DNA from: CBDDEH01 sp965226865
Lineage (GTDB): Bacteria > Chloroflexota > Dehalococcoidia > Lucifugimonadales > JAGWBF01
Assembly: GCA_965226865.1 (NCBI GenBank)
Contig: CBDDEH010000004.1
Span: 1,550,001-1,614,000, forward strand
Length of the DNA: 64,000 bases
Direction: 5' to 3'
Position 1 is the stretch's first letter. Every line of letters starts with the position of its first letter. Positions 36,124 to 43,517 of this stretch are shown here, one piece after another. A program made the position numbers and the translations under genes. The notes under the pieces were generated by a model that had not been told where the DNA came from, made no database searches, and saw only the letters and a list, made by a program, of their open reading frames with translations.

Positions 36124-36400
36124 TTGGTTTTCAGGGCTGCTTCCCCGCCGCGATATGCACGAAATAAAGGCTACGGTGAACCGGCTTCACGCTGATATGA
36201 GCATTGTAGCTGTTCGAGACAATACGCCCAGGATGTTAAGGACAAGCTGATTAATTGCGGATAAAGCCAGCGTTGAAATACTCCCCTATTATCTTAGGTA
36301 CGCCGTCTGAGTGAAAATACTGAATATTGACCTGGTTTATTCGCTTCAGAAGATGACATTCTATTTGTTAGGTCGTTGACTAGTTCGTCGAAGGACATAA

Positions 36401-36434
36401 GAAGATGGCCCCAGTATCCACCGGGGCCATCTTC
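36401..36434. terminator. 12-bp hairpin between phoU and the small leader/ORF unit
   Basis: GAAGATGGCCCC (36401-36412) pairs perfectly with GGGGCCATCTTC (36423-36434) across a 10-base loop. It could end the pst-phoU transcript and the opposing minus-strand transcript. Neither side has a strong T run. Confidence 0.55.
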
Positions 36435-36600
36435 GGAACACCTATTCTATTCTGGCGCTCCCCCTATTATCTACACAGCCTTACGGGACTGTCATCCTTA
36501 CCGCGCTCTGTCAACGGTCCACGCCGCGCTCTATCAGCGGTCTACATATTCGGTGGGAGCGGTTGATACGCATGGCTGGCATAATACCTAGATACACTCC

Positions 36601-36669
36601 TTAGCCTGCACCAACCATGCCCGGATAAGGGTAGATCCACATATGATTCAGCTCGAATAGCCTAACCAT
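36601..36669 (-). CDS. 22-residue ORF with strong ribosome-binding site
   Basis: The minus-strand ATG at 36669 is preceded by AAGGAGGT with a four-base spacer, the best Shine-Dalgarno in this region. It encodes MVRLFELNHMWIYPYPGMV followed by GAG and a TAA stop. The C-terminal half is rich in Tyr, Pro and Gly, and there is no signal peptide. I do not recognise it. It could be a leader peptide, a peptide precursor or a membrane-active micro-protein. It sits behind a folded leader and its own promoter, in a stretch with no other gene. Confidence 0.45.
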   Translation of the reverse strand: MVRLFELNHMWIYPYPGMVGAG

Positions 36670-36700
36670 CTGCACCTCCTTCATATGACTTCCCACCTTT

Positions 36701-36777
36701 GTTAGGACCTGGAGCACCCTTGTTTCCCATTGAGTGCCTTGTAGCCTTGCTTCCTTTAGGTGCTCCGGTACCCTAAC
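36701..36777 (-). promoter_or_regulatory. structured RNA leader upstream of the 22-codon ORF
   Basis: Nested stems close a 77-nt element: GTTAGG/CCTAAC (36701-36706 with 36772-36777), ACC/GGT, and GGAGCACC/GGTGCTCC (36711-36718 with 36759-36766). On the minus strand the apical region is purine-rich (AAAGGAAGCAAGGC, then AATGGGAAACAAGG). It ends about 20 bases before the Shine-Dalgarno of the small ORF. This is the layout of a riboswitch or other cis-regulatory leader, but it matches no class I can name. Confidence 0.45.
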
Positions 36778-36780
36778 CAA

Positions 36781-36809
36781 ACCGTAGCACGCCCTTTCCG
36801 CTCTGTCAA
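36781..36809 (-). promoter_or_regulatory. minus-strand promoter TTGACA-17-TACGGT
   Basis: A perfect -35 hexamer TTGACA (36809-36804) and TACGGT (36786-36781) are 17 bases apart. The same pair of hexamers, with 18-bp spacing, precedes the Asp23 gene (43237-43208). Confidence 0.55.
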
Positions 36810-36853
36810 GAGCAATTGTGACGAAATCAGTTCGTTATATATTTCACAATAGC

Positions 36854-36869
36854 TGTGAATAGTTTCACA
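36854..36869. promoter_or_regulatory. CRP/FNR-type palindrome TGTGA-N6-TCACA
   Basis: TGTGAATAGTTTCACA is an exact match to the TGTGA-N6-TCACA consensus. Further half-sites TTTCACAAT (36842-36850) and ATTGTGAC (near 36816) lie around it. A near-identical site precedes the Asp23 gene at 43249-43264. Confidence 0.5.
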
Positions 36870-37223
36870 ATCATCAACGGAGTCAGACGGAAGAGCCCTT
36901 CTTAGTAAATTGATGGATGGATTCACTAACCGTTGTGATGACAACAGTCATGACACCATGGGCCACGTTGACGGATTCGTTAAAGTCGCTTAGGTTATAT
37001 TTAAGAGGCCAAACTGTTGACGTATACAAGCAACGAGTCGATTTCAGCGAAAGCTTCTATCGCAAATATCTAATGCGACATGTGAGCAAGGAGATATGCG
37101 ATCCTCAAGCCCGGGTTTGACTCATTCGAAGAAATGCCTGCTTTGACGACGCCCAGATCTTGGAGAGTATAAACACGCCGACTTTCATCGGCATCGGATG
37201 TCAGTAGACTAAGGAGGGCGTCA
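36870..37223. other. gene-free spacer before the Lrp-domain gene
   Basis: Short open frames exist, but none has a ribosome-binding site or recognisable product. An AAGGAGGG site near its end (37211-37218) belongs to the gene at 37224. Confidence 0.5.
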
Positions 37224-37484
37224 ATGGCAGCGGAAGCATACATATTCCTCAATGTTGAACCGGTCAGAACAGAGGAGATAGTCTATAAGCTAGGACAAAT
37301 CCCACGGGCTCTGGTCCGAGAAACCCTAGGACCTTACGATGTGGTCGTGGAACTTGAGGAAGACACAACCGCCGATATCACAGCCGTTGTGCGGACCAAA
37401 ATCCGGAGCGTCCCTGGCGTGACATCCACAGTTACTTGCATTTGGATTGAAGGCCCGTTCGGGAACGGAGTTGAAGGGGAATAA
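37224..37484 (+). CDS. stand-alone Lrp/AsnC ligand-binding (RAM) domain protein
   Basis: 86 residues; AAGGAGGGCGTCA precedes the ATG. The beta-alpha-beta-beta-alpha-beta pattern AAEAYIFLNVEPVRTEEIV, GPYDVVVELEEDT and VPGVTSTVTCIWIEG is that of the effector domain of Lrp/AsnC regulators without the DNA-binding part. Such proteins bind amino acids or modulate full-length Lrp proteins. A similar protein is encoded convergently at 37524-37760. The nearby DDAH-like and aldehyde dehydrogenase genes fit an amino-acid link. Confidence 0.8.
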   Translation: MAAEAYIFLNVEPVRTEEIVYKLGQIPRALVRETLGPYDVVVELEEDTTADITAVVRTKIRSVPGVTSTVTCIWIEGPFGNGVEGE

Positions 37485-37523
37485 AATAAGTCATCCAGCG
37501 GTCAAGCGACGCTCCTGTCGCGC

Positions 37524-37760
37524 CTAAGTGCCGACTACGACGCAGGTGACGGTCCTCACAACCCCGCTGAGGGTGTGGATCTCGTCGGTTATCAGATTGC
37601 TTATGGAGTTGATGTCCGGTGCCTCTATAACGGCGATTACGTCATAGGGCCCGGTGATATTATCCACCGAGTCTATTCCCCCAACGTTCCTCAGGGAATT
37701 AGCTACGTCTCTTGTGTGGCCCACTGAAATTTCGATGAGAATATACGCTTTGGTCGCCAT
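37524..37760 (-). CDS. stand-alone Lrp/AsnC ligand-binding (RAM) domain protein
   Basis: 78 residues, the same fold as the convergent protein: ATKAYILIEISVGHTRDVAN, GPYDVIAVIEAPD and LSGVVRTVTCVVVG. It has only distant identity to its neighbour, so this is not a recent duplication. TTAGGGGGTTATTT precedes the ATG. Probably the last gene of a minus-strand series that includes a USP-like protein, the DDAH-like enzyme and aldehyde dehydrogenase. Confidence 0.8.
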   Translation of the reverse strand: MATKAYILIEISVGHTRDVANSLRNVGGIDSVDNITGPYDVIAVIEAPDINSISNLITDEIHTLSGVVRTVTCVVVGT

Positions 37761-37805
37761 AAATAACCCCCTAAAGGAATCGAGTCGTTACACGCAATGT
37801 GGTCT

Positions 37806-38255
37806 TTAACCCTCGGAGCTGCTAGCGACACCACTTTCTTTCCGCGCGACCACGTGTATTATCGGTAACGCGAATTGGCGTTCCGCCCGGCTGTGTACGT
37901 CCTGTCGAAGCCAGCGAGATAGCCCCTCAGGCAAAGTGCTCAAAACGATGGCGTCGTAATTCTCTGGATGTGCCCTAAGATGGTCTTCGATTGCCAGCAG
38001 GGGTGAACTGTCACCTACGTTGACACTTGGGACGTTCAGGCCGTTGGTTTTGAACAGCTCAGCAGCTTTCTCACCGCTCCTTTGAGCAATGTCTCTGCTC
38101 TCACCCTCTTTCCATATTAACAGGTGATCAACAACAGTGGCTGGGACCAGAATGGTGAACATGGCTTCAGGGTCGTCCCTGGCCAATTGGGACACTCTAT
38201 CCAGTAATTCGGGACTAACAGCCGTCTGATGCGCAACAACAAGATATCGTGTCAT
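37806..38255 (-). CDS. USP-like alpha/beta protein, function unknown
   Basis: 149 residues from ATG 38255, chosen for the upstream TTAGGAGTGATCAA; a longer frame would overlap the next gene. The alternating pattern (TRYLVVAHQTAVSPELLDRV, AMFTILVPA, YDAIVLSTLPEGLSRWL, LPIIHVVA) suggests a Rossmann-like universal-stress-type fold, but the usual GxxG-GS nucleotide loop is absent. About 35 bases downstream of the DDAH-like gene. Confidence 0.6.
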   Translation of the reverse strand: MTRYLVVAHQTAVSPELLDRVSQLARDDPEAMFTILVPATVVDHLLIWKEGESRDIAQRSGEKAAELFKTNGLNVPSVNVGDSSPLLAIEDHLRAHPENYDAIVLSTLPEGLSRWLRQDVHSRAERQFALPIIHVVARKESGVASSSEG

Positions 38256-38289
38256 TTGATCACTCCTAATCCTGATAGCCTTCGTGGAG

Positions 38290-39144
38290 TCAAAGAAACA
38301 AAACCAGGCATTTGGCACCTCCGCCAGCTTTCAGGAATTCGCCGACTCGTACTTCGTGTACGGTAAAGCCCCTGGCAGCTAATTCTTTAGACGCGATTGG
38401 ACAATCGCAACTGGTAACTGCGTGGTTGCCAATTGCTATGGAGTTGCAGACAAACCGTTGAGCTTCTTCGGGTTCTACCGGTATCGCATTGGGAAAGGAG
38501 TCGCGTATGGGCATAAGGCCGGCCTCAGTAAACGCTCCCGGATAGTAGATGGCGGTGTTCTCGGATATCGAACAGAAACAGGTGTCCAAGTGATAGTACC
38601 AGGGGTCGGCCAGCTCCAGGGCGACGACGTCTTTATCCAACACCTCACCAACGTAATACACGGCGTCCAGGTCGGATCGGAATTTATAGCCCGCGATGAT
38701 CGAATCTCCGTGTACGAACATGTCCCCCTCGCCTTCAAAGGTTAACCCGGGAGGGAGACGAACAACCTCGTAGTGCCTGGACGCAAACCAAGAACGCCAG
38801 TAGGCCTCCTCACGCGTCCGCTCCTTGTGTCGGAAACTGGACGCGACAAACGTTTGGTCGATACACCATCCGGCGTTAGCCGTGAAAACAAGATCGGGAA
38901 GTCCCTTGACCGGCTCAATGAGCTCCACTGTTACACCGATTTCTTCCGTTAGAACTCCGTAAAGAGTGTCCCATTGCCTACGGGACAAAGCTTTATCGAC
39001 TCGCCGGTGACGGTCCATCCACGGATTGATCTCATACTCGACGTTGAAGTGGTCAGGCGGACACATCAGTATCGAGGTTTCACTCACCTCCTCGACCGGT
39101 CGCCGGCGAGGAGTGATTTCTCGGAGACCTGTTTCTAGGTACAT
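38290..39144 (-). CDS. arginine deiminase-superfamily amidinohydrolase (DDAH-like)
   Basis: 284 residues. The guanidino-group-modifying fold is marked by PDLVFTANAG, FEGEGDMF (substrate-binding acids), the catalytic His in YYHLDTCFC and the C-terminal nucleophile Cys in AGGGAKCL. Relatives hydrolyse dimethylarginine or related guanidino compounds to citrulline, or act on ornithine/arginine derivatives. The start MYLETGLREITPRRR follows the aldehyde dehydrogenase stop by two bases, so the two genes are likely coupled in amino-acid breakdown. Confidence 0.82.
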   Translation of the reverse strand: MYLETGLREITPRRRPVEEVSETSILMCPPDHFNVEYEINPWMDRHRRVDKALSRRQWDTLYGVLTEEIGVTVELIEPVKGLPDLVFTANAGWCIDQTFVASSFRHKERTREEAYWRSWFASRHYEVVRLPPGLTFEGEGDMFVHGDSIIAGYKFRSDLDAVYYVGEVLDKDVVALELADPWYYHLDTCFCSISENTAIYYPGAFTEAGLMPIRDSFPNAIPVEPEEAQRFVCNSIAIGNHAVTSCDCPIASKELAARGFTVHEVRVGEFLKAGGGAKCLVLFL

Positions 39145-39146
39145 CG

Positions 39147-40652
39147 TTACGTGGCCTCGCCGCTCAACCCCTGGGCGAGCTTTATTCCGGATTTATGGTT
39201 CACCGTCCATGACACTTGGTGGGTGACTGCTTCCAAAAGGCCGGCCGCCGATGGCGTACCAGTCCCGCTCTTCTTGAGCCCACCAAACGGCAAATGTACC
39301 TCGGCCCCAATTGTCGGCAAGTTCACATATCCCACCCCGAAGTCGCATCTCTGTCGTACTTCCCGGATGGCGCGGTAGTCGTTGCTGCAAACGGACAGCG
39401 CGAAACCGTATTCGCAGTCGTTATAGATACGCACCGCTTCCTCTAGGTCTTCGAAAGGGATTATCGCGACGTGAGGTCCAAAGACCTCCTCGCGCAGCAC
39501 CCTGGAGTCGGGACGATGTTTCATCGTGTAGACGAAAGGACGCACGAAATAGCCATTGGTGTGCTCACCGTCAGTTAGTTGACCTCCCTCGAGGAGGACC
39601 TTAGCCCCTTCCTCCCTAGCCAGGTCGTTGTAGTATTCGAACTTTTCAACGGCAGGTTGGCTTACTAACGGGCCCATGAACGTGCTTTCATCCAGCGGGT
39701 CGCCGATCCGGATCCGCTTTGCTCGGTCGACGAAGGTCTCGACGAATTTTTCGACGATGCTCTCTTGGACTAAAAGACGTTCCGCCGAGACGCAACGCTG
39801 TCCGGTCGTTCTGAATGCGGAGATAATCGCGGCGTCGACCGCCAATTCGAAATCGGCCTCGTCGAACACAATCATCGCGGTCTTACCGCCCATCTCGCAG
39901 ACACAGAACTTGCGATAGTCCTGGGCGCAACGCTCCTTGATCATCGAGCCCACTTGCGCCGAGCCGGTAAAGAGCACCACATCCACCAGCGGGTGGGTTA
40001 CCAGCCGCCAACCGGCCTCGTCTCCATAACCGTGAACCAGGTTCAAGACGCCTGGTGGCAAGCAGGCTTTTTCAAAATACTCAACGATGCGTTGTCCCGT
40101 GAGAGGCGTCTCCTCCGCAGGTTTGAATACAACTGTATTGCCCTCAGTGAGAGATGGGCATATGAGCCATAGTGGAATGGCAAATGGGAAATTCCAGGGG
40201 CTGATAGCGGCGACTACACCTTTGGGCTTGCGATGCACGAAGGCGTCCTTCTCCGGGATTTCCGAAGCGAGTATCTCACCTGAAGGGGTGCGTGCCTGGC
40301 CGAACCAGTACTGGGCAGTATGGATGCCTTCAATGACATCGGCTCGAGCCTCTGAGATGCTTTTGCCACATTCCCTGCTGATTAACCTGGCGAGTTCCTC
40401 CTGGTCAGCTTTCACCAACTGAACGATATTGTCCAGGTATTCAGCCCTCCGTATGCGGGACTCTCCTCGCCAAGCTGGGAATGCTTCGTGTGCCGCGGTG
40501 ACTGCATCTCCTACAGCCTTAGCCCCGGATCGGGGGAAAACGCCAAGTAGTTCATCGGCGTTGACGGGGTTGCGATCTTCAAAGGTCGACTCAGCGGGTT
40601 TCCATCTACCACCGGTGTAATTCATGCCTGTATATGTTGTGGCTATAACCAT
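39147..40652 (-). CDS. NAD(P)-dependent aldehyde dehydrogenase
   Basis: 501 residues, full length. Key motifs: ISPWNFPFAIPLW (oxyanion Asn), VVFKPAEETPLTG (cofactor Lys), FTGSAQVG, catalytic Glu in CEMGGKTA, nucleophile Cys in TTGQRCVSAERLL and EVFGPHVAIIPF. The sequence leans toward the pyrroline-carboxylate/aminoadipate-semialdehyde side of the family, which fits the adjacent DDAH-like gene and the Lrp-type domains. The substrate is not determinable. Confidence 0.9.
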   Translation of the reverse strand: MVIATTYTGMNYTGGRWKPAESTFEDRNPVNADELLGVFPRSGAKAVGDAVTAAHEAFPAWRGESRIRRAEYLDNIVQLVKADQEELARLISRECGKSISEARADVIEGIHTAQYWFGQARTPSGEILASEIPEKDAFVHRKPKGVVAAISPWNFPFAIPLWLICPSLTEGNTVVFKPAEETPLTGQRIVEYFEKACLPPGVLNLVHGYGDEAGWRLVTHPLVDVVLFTGSAQVGSMIKERCAQDYRKFCVCEMGGKTAMIVFDEADFELAVDAAIISAFRTTGQRCVSAERLLVQESIVEKFVETFVDRAKRIRIGDPLDESTFMGPLVSQPAVEKFEYYNDLAREEGAKVLLEGGQLTDGEHTNGYFVRPFVYTMKHRPDSRVLREEVFGPHVAIIPFEDLEEAVRIYNDCEYGFALSVCSNDYRAIREVRQRCDFGVGYVNLPTIGAEVHLPFGGLKKSGTGTPSAAGLLEAVTHQVSWTVNHKSGIKLAQGLSGEAT

Positions 40653-40679
40653 TTTGAACCTCTCACCAAATGGTGTGTG

Positions 40680-41069
40680 TTAATTGTCGGTTCTGCTCGT
40701 TTGACGATCGGCTTCTTCTGCTACGCACCATCGATGTGGTGGTCTTCCTCCCTTGCTCACAGCCATGCATGTTAGGCATTGAACGGCCAACAGGGCTCCA
40801 CAGCCGCAAATCGATGCGGCGTGCAGCTCGGTCTCGTGATGGTCAATAAGGTGATGGAGTTGGAAGGACACGCCGTCGATTTTGGCCTGTTTCTTCCATA
40901 CTATTTTTTGGAACCCTTGTGTTCGAAGAGCTAGGTAAGCAGCCCCACCGTCAACTGGTACATATTCGCGAGCGCATTGAACACACTTATGCTCGACTAT
41001 TCTTTCTCCTTGGTCGTCGTACTCAATTCGTGTAAGGATACTCCCACCACATTGCTTACACCTTTGCAT
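40680..41069 (-). CDS. zinc-ribbon protein, function unknown
   Basis: 129 residues from ATG 41069 (MQRCKQCGGSILTRI); a frame extension to 41180 would overlap the next gene. An N-terminal CxxC...CxxC ribbon (CKQCGG, HKCVQCAREY) is followed by a helical middle and a second Cys/His group (ICGCGALLAVQCLTCMA). No family recognised. It is one of three short genes before the aldehyde dehydrogenase gene on the same strand. Confidence 0.55.
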   Translation of the reverse strand: MQRCKQCGGSILTRIEYDDQGERIVEHKCVQCAREYVPVDGGAAYLALRTQGFQKIVWKKQAKIDGVSFQLHHLIDHHETELHAASICGCGALLAVQCLTCMAVSKGGRPPHRWCVAEEADRQTSRTDN

Positions 41070-41109
41070 ATCAAAGTTACCTTTAAGAGGCCACCCCGGA
41101 TTTGCCCCA

Positions 41110-41325
41110 TCATTGCCTTGCTGAAGACAGTCCGTAAATGGCCGATTTGCCTTCCTGAGATTGAGATTCCGTTCTACCATCGAGGACTGGGTCCGGCTCT
41201 ATCCCAGCTAGGTGTTGACCGCACCTCAGGCAGTAGAGGTACTCGCCTTCCCAGGTCTCCTCAGCCATAATATCTCCGTTACATTCGAAGCAGGCGCCTG
41301 GTATCAACTTTAAAGATAGCTCCAT
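41110..41325 (-). CDS. small zinc-ribbon protein
   Basis: 71 residues. TAAGGAGGTTCAT lies directly before the ATG, a near-perfect ribosome-binding site. ACFECNGD and LYCLRCGQHL form a four-cysteine ribbon separated by 17 residues. The C-terminus is polar and probably unstructured. Function is unknown; DNA, RNA or protein binding are all possible. Confidence 0.65.
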   Translation of the reverse strand: MELSLKLIPGACFECNGDIMAEETWEGEYLYCLRCGQHLAGIEPDPVLDGRTESQSQEGKSAIYGLSSARQ

Positions 41326-41335
41326 ATGAACCTCC

Positions 41336-41680
41336 TTACGCCATCGAATAAACCGGCAATTCGTCCGTCATCAGATATGGCAACGCTTCGTTAGATCTTC
41401 GTGGGCATAAGCCCAAGTGGGATGGTGAGAGGAGGAGAATTATCTCGACGTGCTTCAGGCCTATTTCCTCGGCCATTGCCAGCAAATAGTCAGTCTCAGA
41501 GGAAACTGGGTCGTGGACTATCAGGAAACCGGTTCCAGGGACAGCGTCCTCGGTTATGTCTATAAACTCGGCACTATGTTCAAGCTGTTTGAAGCACTCC
41601 CGAATCTCCCCAATTTCCTGTTCGGCTGGTACACCGTCTTCTACACCTCGGCTCAATAGCAGCGTTCTCACCACCAACAC
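41336..41680 (-). CDS. conserved-looking small protein, function unknown
   Basis: About 114 residues. GGGAGG lies just upstream of a GTG-TTG-GTG-GTG run, so the start could be 41680 or up to three codons later. Alternating strands and helices (FIDITEDAVPGTGFLIVHDP, VEIILLLSPSHLG) suggest a small alpha/beta domain. No family recognised. It lies between the USP-cNMP gene and the zinc-ribbon genes on the same strand. Confidence 0.5.
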   Translation of the reverse strand: MLVVRTLLLSRGVEDGVPAEQEIGEIRECFKQLEHSAEFIDITEDAVPGTGFLIVHDPVSSETDYLLAMAEEIGLKHVEIILLLSPSHLGLCPRRSNEALPYLMTDELPVYSMA

Positions 41681-41706
41681 CTCCCATTGAAAGGGCTAAC
41701 GGGACT

Positions 41707-42666
41707 TCAGACTCGTTCCAGATTTGCCTCCAGTGCCTTTTCGGCACTAAGGGTAAGATGCGCCAGGGTCTTGCTGTAACGGCGGACGAATACGTCGGCT
41801 ATGTTTTGGTACACTTGATAACCTATATCAGGATTCTTTGAGCACAAATCGGTGAACTGGATGCAGGGTATGGACAGAACATCCATATCCGTGACTGCCC
41901 AGGCTGAAGTGACCGACTCCCCGGTGGTTACGAGCCCCGCCAATGGGAATGAGTCTCCGAACCCTGCTATGCGGACCGTTATGTCGCCAACTCCGGACTC
42001 CGCGGACAGTTGAGCCTCGCCGGCAAGTACTACGATCAAGTCATCCGCTGGCTCGCCGGCCTTCGCGATCACGTCCCCTTCCCGGAAGTATGACTCCCGC
42101 GCCAATGACGCTATCATTTCTATCTGCTTTTCCGTAAGGTCTCCGAACACGTCGACCTGCTTCAGAAGCTCCATTCGCCCTTCAACCGTAGCGTCCAGGT
42201 ATATTCTTTCTGGAGCCTCCGCTTCCAACTCTTTGGGGGTGAACACCCTGACATCGATAGGAGCTCGTTTTTTCACCTGCTGGGCAACGCTTCCTTTGAT
42301 CAGCTTGGCCAGCCCTTTGCGGTCATGGGTGCGCATGGCGATGAGGTCAACCTCCTCGGTTATGGCAAAAGAGGTGATCCCGTCTGCAATGGTACCTGCT
42401 ATTGTGGCTTCGGACCTCCAGCGGTCCGTCGCTTTCCCAAAGTTCCTGATAACGCCTTGGAGGTAGCTTTTGGCGTTTGCCCGCTCGCTCTCCTCGAACT
42501 GCGTTCCATGTATCACCTGTCCGGCTCCAATATTTTTAGTGGCGGATGGGTTTATCACTTTGAGGAAGATCGCCTCACCCTCAGGGGCCAGGATTTCATC
42601 GACTATCGGGACTACCTGCTCAGCCTCCGGAGATCCATCTAGGGGCACGAGAATCTTTCTATACAT
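41707..42666 (-). CDS. universal stress protein fused to a cyclic-nucleotide-binding domain
   Basis: 319 residues. The N-terminal USP domain (1-145) starts MYRKILVPLDGSPEAEQV and ends with the nucleotide loop region RKGLAKLIKGSVAQQV. A cNMP-binding-like domain follows (about 168-290: LLKQVDVFGDLTEKQIEMIA, EGDVIAKAGEPADDLIVVLAGEA, then GFGDSFPLAGLV), with a last helical stretch. No DNA-binding domain follows, so it is not a CRP regulator. It may link a cyclic nucleotide or another small ligand to USP activity. It follows the Asp23 gene by 30 bases. Confidence 0.82.
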   Translation of the reverse strand: MYRKILVPLDGSPEAEQVVPIVDEILAPEGEAIFLKVINPSATKNIGAGQVIHGTQFEESERANAKSYLQGVIRNFGKATDRWRSEATIAGTIADGITSFAITEEVDLIAMRTHDRKGLAKLIKGSVAQQVKKRAPIDVRVFTPKELEAEAPERIYLDATVEGRMELLKQVDVFGDLTEKQIEMIASLARESYFREGDVIAKAGEPADDLIVVLAGEAQLSAESGVGDITVRIAGFGDSFPLAGLVTTGESVTSAWAVTDMDVLSIPCIQFTDLCSKNPDIGYQVYQNIADVFVRRYSKTLAHLTLSAEKALEANLERV

Positions 42667-42696
42667 GCCTCACCTCCGATATAGCCTCAAGGGCGC

Positions 42697-43131
42697 TTAT
42701 TGGACTCTACCGGGCATTCTCGACGGAAAGTCGATCCCTATGACGTTGATGTTGATCTCCTTAGTTATCAGACCGCAAAGCTCGAGAACCCGCAGGGCCA
42801 CCATGCGGCGTACCTTTACGGCCATCTCCGGGATGCTGTACCCGTAGATTACTTTGAGGTCCACATCCAGTATGGCTTCGCGCCTTCCCGCCTCCACAGA
42901 AACCCCTCTGGACTTTCCGTTATGGCTTCCGAAGCGCTCTGCGATAGCTCTGCGAATGGAGCTTGTGCCCAGAGACGAAACCCCATCTACTTCCCCCGCC
43001 GCCACACCGGCTATTGCGCCTATGACCTCGTCATCTATATGGGTGGTACCCCCAACATGGACCTCTTCAAGGAGCTTTAGCTCCTCCAGCCGTGGCCGCA
43101 TCTCCAACTCTTTAATCATCTGTAGTGTCAT
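42697..43131 (-). CDS. Asp23/Gls24 family (DUF322) envelope stress protein
   Basis: 144 residues from ATG 43131, with GGGGAGGAGGCGGATC upstream. The family core is present: VHVGGTTHIDDEVIGAIAG, EVDGVSSLG, then AILDVDLKVIYGYSIPEMAVKVR and ELCGL-KEININVIGI. Members of this family localise near the membrane and respond to envelope or alkaline stress. It heads the minus-strand cluster and has a TTGACA-18-TACGGT promoter plus a CRP-like palindrome upstream. Confidence 0.85.
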   Translation of the reverse strand: MTLQMIKELEMRPRLEELKLLEEVHVGGTTHIDDEVIGAIAGVAAGEVDGVSSLGTSSIRRAIAERFGSHNGKSRGVSVEAGRREAILDVDLKVIYGYSIPEMAVKVRRMVALRVLELCGLITKEININVIGIDFPSRMPGRVQ

Positions 43132-43207
43132 GATCCGCCTCCTCCCCACTCGTTTACCGTCGAATAAAGCAATTTCCAGTATACTTTTATAGTTACGAGT
43201 TATTATT

Positions 43208-43237
43208 ACCGTACCACGGATACATAGCAGATGTCAA
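43208..43237 (-). promoter_or_regulatory. promoter of the Asp23 gene
   Basis: TTGACA (43237-43232) and TACGGT (43213-43208) are separated by 18 bases. The same hexamers occur at 36809-36781. Confidence 0.55.
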
Positions 43238-43247
43238 CGATAATTGG

Positions 43248-43265
43248 TTGTGAAATGTTGCACAA
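43248..43265. promoter_or_regulatory. CRP/Rex-like palindrome upstream of the Asp23 promoter
   Basis: TTGTGAAATGTTGCACAA differs by one base from both TGTGA-N6-TCACA (CRP/FNR type) and TTGTGAA-N4-TTCACAA (Rex type). A further TTTTCACAAT half-site lies at 43280-43289. The rest of the 370-bp gap to guaB holds only the guaB ribosome-binding site (GAGGAG, 43505-43510). Confidence 0.5.
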
Positions 43266-43517
43266 TCGTCTGTTACGTTTTTCACAATCTCTATGATTCG
43301 TAACAAGGTACGGTTTATAATCGATAATCCGTTGACCATCAATGCTGCCTTGCCTAATTAAGTTGAAAAACGAATTTCGTGATCCGACGACGACATCCGG
43401 TTAGAACCTGTCGTTACGATTCGATTCCCGTATGTCGGATAGAGGGTTGTGCCCTCTGGACAGATGGCGGCGCGTGCTATCATTATTGTGGGATTTCCCA
43501 GCCTGAGGAGATAGAGT

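Noticed and set aside
36756..36944. 62-codon minus-strand frame overlapping the small-ORF promoter
   Set aside because: It overlaps the promoter and the structured leader, lacks a ribosome-binding site and shows no family pattern.
36917..37120. 67-codon plus-strand frame between the small ORF and the Lrp-domain gene
   Set aside because: No ribosome-binding site, no recognisable motif, and composition unlike its neighbours.
43408..43460. Possible tRNA-like segment upstream of guaB (GATTCGATTCCCG)
   Set aside because: A T-arm-like word is present, but I could not complete an acceptor stem or an anticodon arm around it.
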